A DNA stretch of 7,036 bases from an uncultured Lachnospiraceae bacterium. GTDB lineage: Bacteria > Bacillota > Clostridia > Lachnospirales > Lachnospiraceae. A program made the position numbers and the translations under genes. This document shows, one piece after another, positions 5,522 through 7,036 of this stretch. The notes beneath the pieces are model-generated. The model was not told the origin of the DNA and searched no databases. It worked only from the letters and a program-made list of their open reading frames with translations. Each line of letters opens with the position of its first letter. The stretch's first letter is position 1. The stretch lies in assembly GCA_946538445.1 (NCBI GenBank), contig CAMNGO010000106.1, forward strand, positions 1-7,036, in the 5' to 3' direction.

Positions 5522-5526
5522 GATAA

Positions 5527-6588
5527 ATGGCTGAGAAAAATATTTTGGTGATCATGGGTGGCCGGTCTTCGGAACATGAGGTTTCCCTGGTATCCGCCGC
5601 TACGGTGGTGGAAAATATTGATAAAAAAGAATACAACATCATCATGGTGGGTATTACGAAAGATGGAAAGTGGAAGCTCATCGATTCCATAGCCAGCGTG
5701 AAGGATGGAAGCTGGCTCAGAGGCCGTGTGGAAGTGGTTCTTTCCGCTGACACGGAGAACAAAGAGATCCTCCTGATCCACGGTGACCAGTTTGAAAGAG
5801 TACATATCGATGTGGTATTCCCGGTGCTCCACGGTATGAACGGGGAAGACGGAACCCTGCAGGGCCTTCTGGAACTGGCTCAGATTCCATATGTGGGCTG
5901 CGGTGTCCTCGCCTCCGCCTGCTCCATGGATAAGTTCTACACCAAGATTATCGTGGACAGCATCGGCGTGGACCAGGCAAAATATGTAGGGATCTACCGC
6001 CACGAATTGAAAGACATGGATGCGGCCATCGCCAGAGTGGAAGCAGAGCAGGAGTATCCGGTCTTTGTGAAACCCTCCAAAGCCGGTTCTTCCCAGGGAG
6101 TCAGCAAGGCAGAAAACCGGGAAGAGTTGGCCAAGGCATTGGAACTCGCTGCCAGACACGATAACAAGATTCTCGTGGAAGAGACCATCGTGGGCAGGGA
6201 ATTGGAGTGTGCCGTCTTCGGGGGAAATAATCCGAAAGCCTCCGGCATCGGAGAAATCCTGGCTGCCGATACCTTCTACAGTTACGAAGCTAAATACAAT
6301 AACAGTGAGTCCAAGACCGTGATCGATCCCGAGCTGCCGGAAGGCATCGAGGAAGAAATCCGGGACAAGGCAGTGAAAATCTACAAGGCATTGGATTGCT
6401 TTGGCTTATCCAGGGTGGACTTCTTCCTGACAGAGGATGGGAATAAAGTGGTATTTAACGAGATCAATACCCTTCCCGGCTTTACCGGCATCAGTATGTA
6501 CCCCATGCTCTGGGAGGCAAAAGGAGTTAAGAAACCGGAGCTGATCAAAAAACTCATCGACCTCGCCATGACTCGCTTCGACGGGTGA
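5527..6588 (+). CDS. ddl: D-alanine--D-alanine ligase
   Basis: A 353-residue cytoplasmic ATP-grasp ligase that joins two D-alanines, using ATP, to make the terminal dipeptide of the peptidoglycan precursor. The N-terminal domain opens with ILVIMGGRSSEHEVSLVSA (6-24; E16 is the expected substrate-contacting Glu). HGMNGEDGTLQGLLELAQIP lies at 102-121, and the ATP-grasp region includes VKPSKAGSSQGV (181-192). The omega loop has YSYEAKY (251-257), with the Tyr typical of D-Ala-D-Ala ligases rather than the changes seen in VanA-type D-Ala-D-Lac enzymes. Metal and second-substrate residues include D298, E312 and N314 in VDFF and FNEINTLPGFTG. Length is normal and no disruption is seen. First gene of the plus-strand unit; the next gene starts 4 nt after its stop. 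No sign of intrinsic vancomycin-type substrate change, by motif only. Confidence 0.97.
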   Translation: MAEKNILVIMGGRSSEHEVSLVSAATVVENIDKKEYNIIMVGITKDGKWKLIDSIASVKDGSWLRGRVEVVLSADTENKEILLIHGDQFERVHIDVVFPVLHGMNGEDGTLQGLLELAQIPYVGCGVLASACSMDKFYTKIIVDSIGVDQAKYVGIYRHELKDMDAAIARVEAEQEYPVFVKPSKAGSSQGVSKAENREELAKALELAARHDNKILVEETIVGRELECAVFGGNNPKASGIGEILAADTFYSYEAKYNNSESKTVIDPELPEGIEEEIRDKAVKIYKALDCFGLSRVDFFLTEDGNKVVFNEINTLPGFTGISMYPMLWEAKGVKKPELIKKLIDLAMTRFDG

Positions 6589-6592
6589 GAAC

Positions 6593-7021
6593 ATGGATAA
6601 AGCCAGCCACAGAACCGGGACGCTGACCATCCGCGGCATCCGTCGGGAAGGAGACCGGGAGGAGGTCAACGAACTCAGGACCACCGCCAGGTATATCTCC
6701 AGAGATGGAAAGAGATATCTGTTTTACAAAGAATATATGGAAGGCGGAGCCCACCAGCAGGTACGCCTGACCATGACGGATCATGAGGTGATCCTTAAAA
6801 AGAAGGGCCTGGGGGAATCCCTCCTGCACTTCCGGAAAGGATCCCTGAGACCCTGCCACTATCAGACGGTGGCCGGACCTATGGATTTGGAATCCCGGAC
6901 CAGGAAGATCCACGGCAAAGAGACCCCCGACTCCCTGCTCCTTAGAATCGAATATTCCCTGTATATGCAGGGGCAGCTGCTGTCAGATTATGAACTGGAT
7001 CTGATATGGAAAGAAAATTAA
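6593..7021 (+). CDS. DUF1934 (YwiB-like) domain protein of unknown function
   Basis: A 142-residue protein matching, by recalled pattern, the DUF1934/YwiB family of small predicted beta-barrel (calycin-like) proteins. Visible are alternating beta-type segments: TLTIRGIRR, a Glu-rich connector, YISRDGKRYLFYKEYMEGG, QVRLTMTDHEVILKKKG, SLLHFRKGSL, then LLLRIEYSLYMQGQLLSDYELDLIW with the family-typical closing YELDL. There is no signal peptide, membrane helix or evident catalytic motif, so it is probably cytoplasmic. The biochemical role is unknown, and I do not assign one. It begins 4 nt after ddl, and its ribosome binding site (GGGTGA, 6583-6588) contains the ddl stop codon, so it is almost certainly co-transcribed and translationally coupled with ddl. 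The family assignment rests on memory of the pattern and should be confirmed by a profile search. Confidence 0.82.
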   Translation: MDKASHRTGTLTIRGIRREGDREEVNELRTTARYISRDGKRYLFYKEYMEGGAHQQVRLTMTDHEVILKKKGLGESLLHFRKGSLRPCHYQTVAGPMDLESRTRKIHGKETPDSLLLRIEYSLYMQGQLLSDYELDLIWKEN

Positions 7022-7022
7022 A

Positions 7023-7036
7023 GAGGGCTGTCGCAT
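7023..7036 (+). promoter_or_regulatory. Likely ribosome binding site of a further gene beyond the right edge
   Basis: Right after the TAA of the DUF1934 gene, GAGGG (7023-7027) is followed by 7 nt and then AT as the last two bases. This is the spacing expected for a ribosome binding site and a cut-off ATG. It suggests the plus-strand operon continues; the identity of the next gene cannot be told. Confidence 0.45.

Larger units (their letters stand above)
5270..5526. promoter_or_regulatory. Divergent intergenic region between ispE (minus) and ddl (plus)
   Basis: These 257 nt are the only sizeable non-coding stretch. From the ispE side it contains the ispE ribosome binding site, overlapping small inverted repeats (5296-5325), three 9-bp near-repeats ending in a perfect TTGTATACAA palindrome (5336-5363), an AT-rich block with palindromic ATTATAAT (5371-5378), a second likely ddl promoter (5421-5452), a short hairpin (5496-5510) and the ddl ribosome binding site (5514-5521). 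No terminator, T-box or known riboswitch core was recognised, and no convincing small ORF. Both divergent operons must be transcribed from here. Confidence 0.8.

Noticed and set aside
5434..6159. 241-codon open frame on the minus strand opposite ddl
   Set aside because: Antisense shadow; the opposite strand encodes intact Ddl motifs throughout, and this frame runs across the promoter region.
1..7036. Mobile element, CRISPR array, defence or prophage genes
   Set aside because: Read through on both strands: no transposase, integrase, spaced direct repeats or terminal inverted repeats; nearly all sequence is accounted for by housekeeping genes.

Overview
The window looks like an ordinary chromosomal housekeeping segment of a low-to-mid GC Gram-positive anaerobe of the class Clostridia, plausibly Lachnospiraceae. 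This is inferred from gene content (recR, ybaB and dnaX side by side, the MEP-pathway gene ispE, Ddl, and a DUF1934/YwiB-type protein), strong GGAGG-type ribosome binding sites, and moderately GC-rich codon use. No mobile element, CRISPR array, rRNA or tRNA gene is visible.

Layout. From about 5270 down to 1, six genes run on the minus strand, in transcription order: ispE (isoprenoid kinase), a GntR/FCD-type regulator, cca (tRNA CCA-end nucleotidyltransferase, TTG start), dnaX (clamp-loader subunit), ybaB/ebfC (nucleoid-associated protein) and recR (recombination mediator, cut by the left edge of the window). Gaps are 29-56 nt or less, and ybaB and recR share one base (TGATG). No terminator-like hairpin with a T-run separates them, so one transcription unit is likely, with internal promoters possible.

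The only long non-coding stretch is 5270-5526 (257 nt), the divergent promoter region. It holds a palindromic ATTATAAT that can serve as a -10 on either strand, a perfect TTGTATACAA palindrome matching the core of the Bacillus subtilis GntR operator, three tandem 9-bp near-repeats leading into that palindrome, GC-rich inverted repeats in the ispE leader, and a short hairpin just before the ddl ribosome binding site.

On the plus strand, from 5527, ddl (D-alanine--D-alanine ligase) is followed after 4 nt by a DUF1934 protein. The last bases (GAGGG, then AT at the very edge) suggest that a further gene begins just outside.

How they fit together: dnaX, ybaB and recR serve replication and recombination, cca serves tRNA maturation, ispE makes isoprenoid precursors (including the undecaprenyl carrier needed for the cell wall), and ddl makes the D-Ala-D-Ala of peptidoglycan. 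The best lead is regulatory: the FCD-type GntR protein encoded second in the minus-strand operon may bind the TTGTATACAA site between ispE and ddl, controlling both its own operon and the divergent cell-wall gene. That is a hypothesis. I see no clear novel multi-gene system here.
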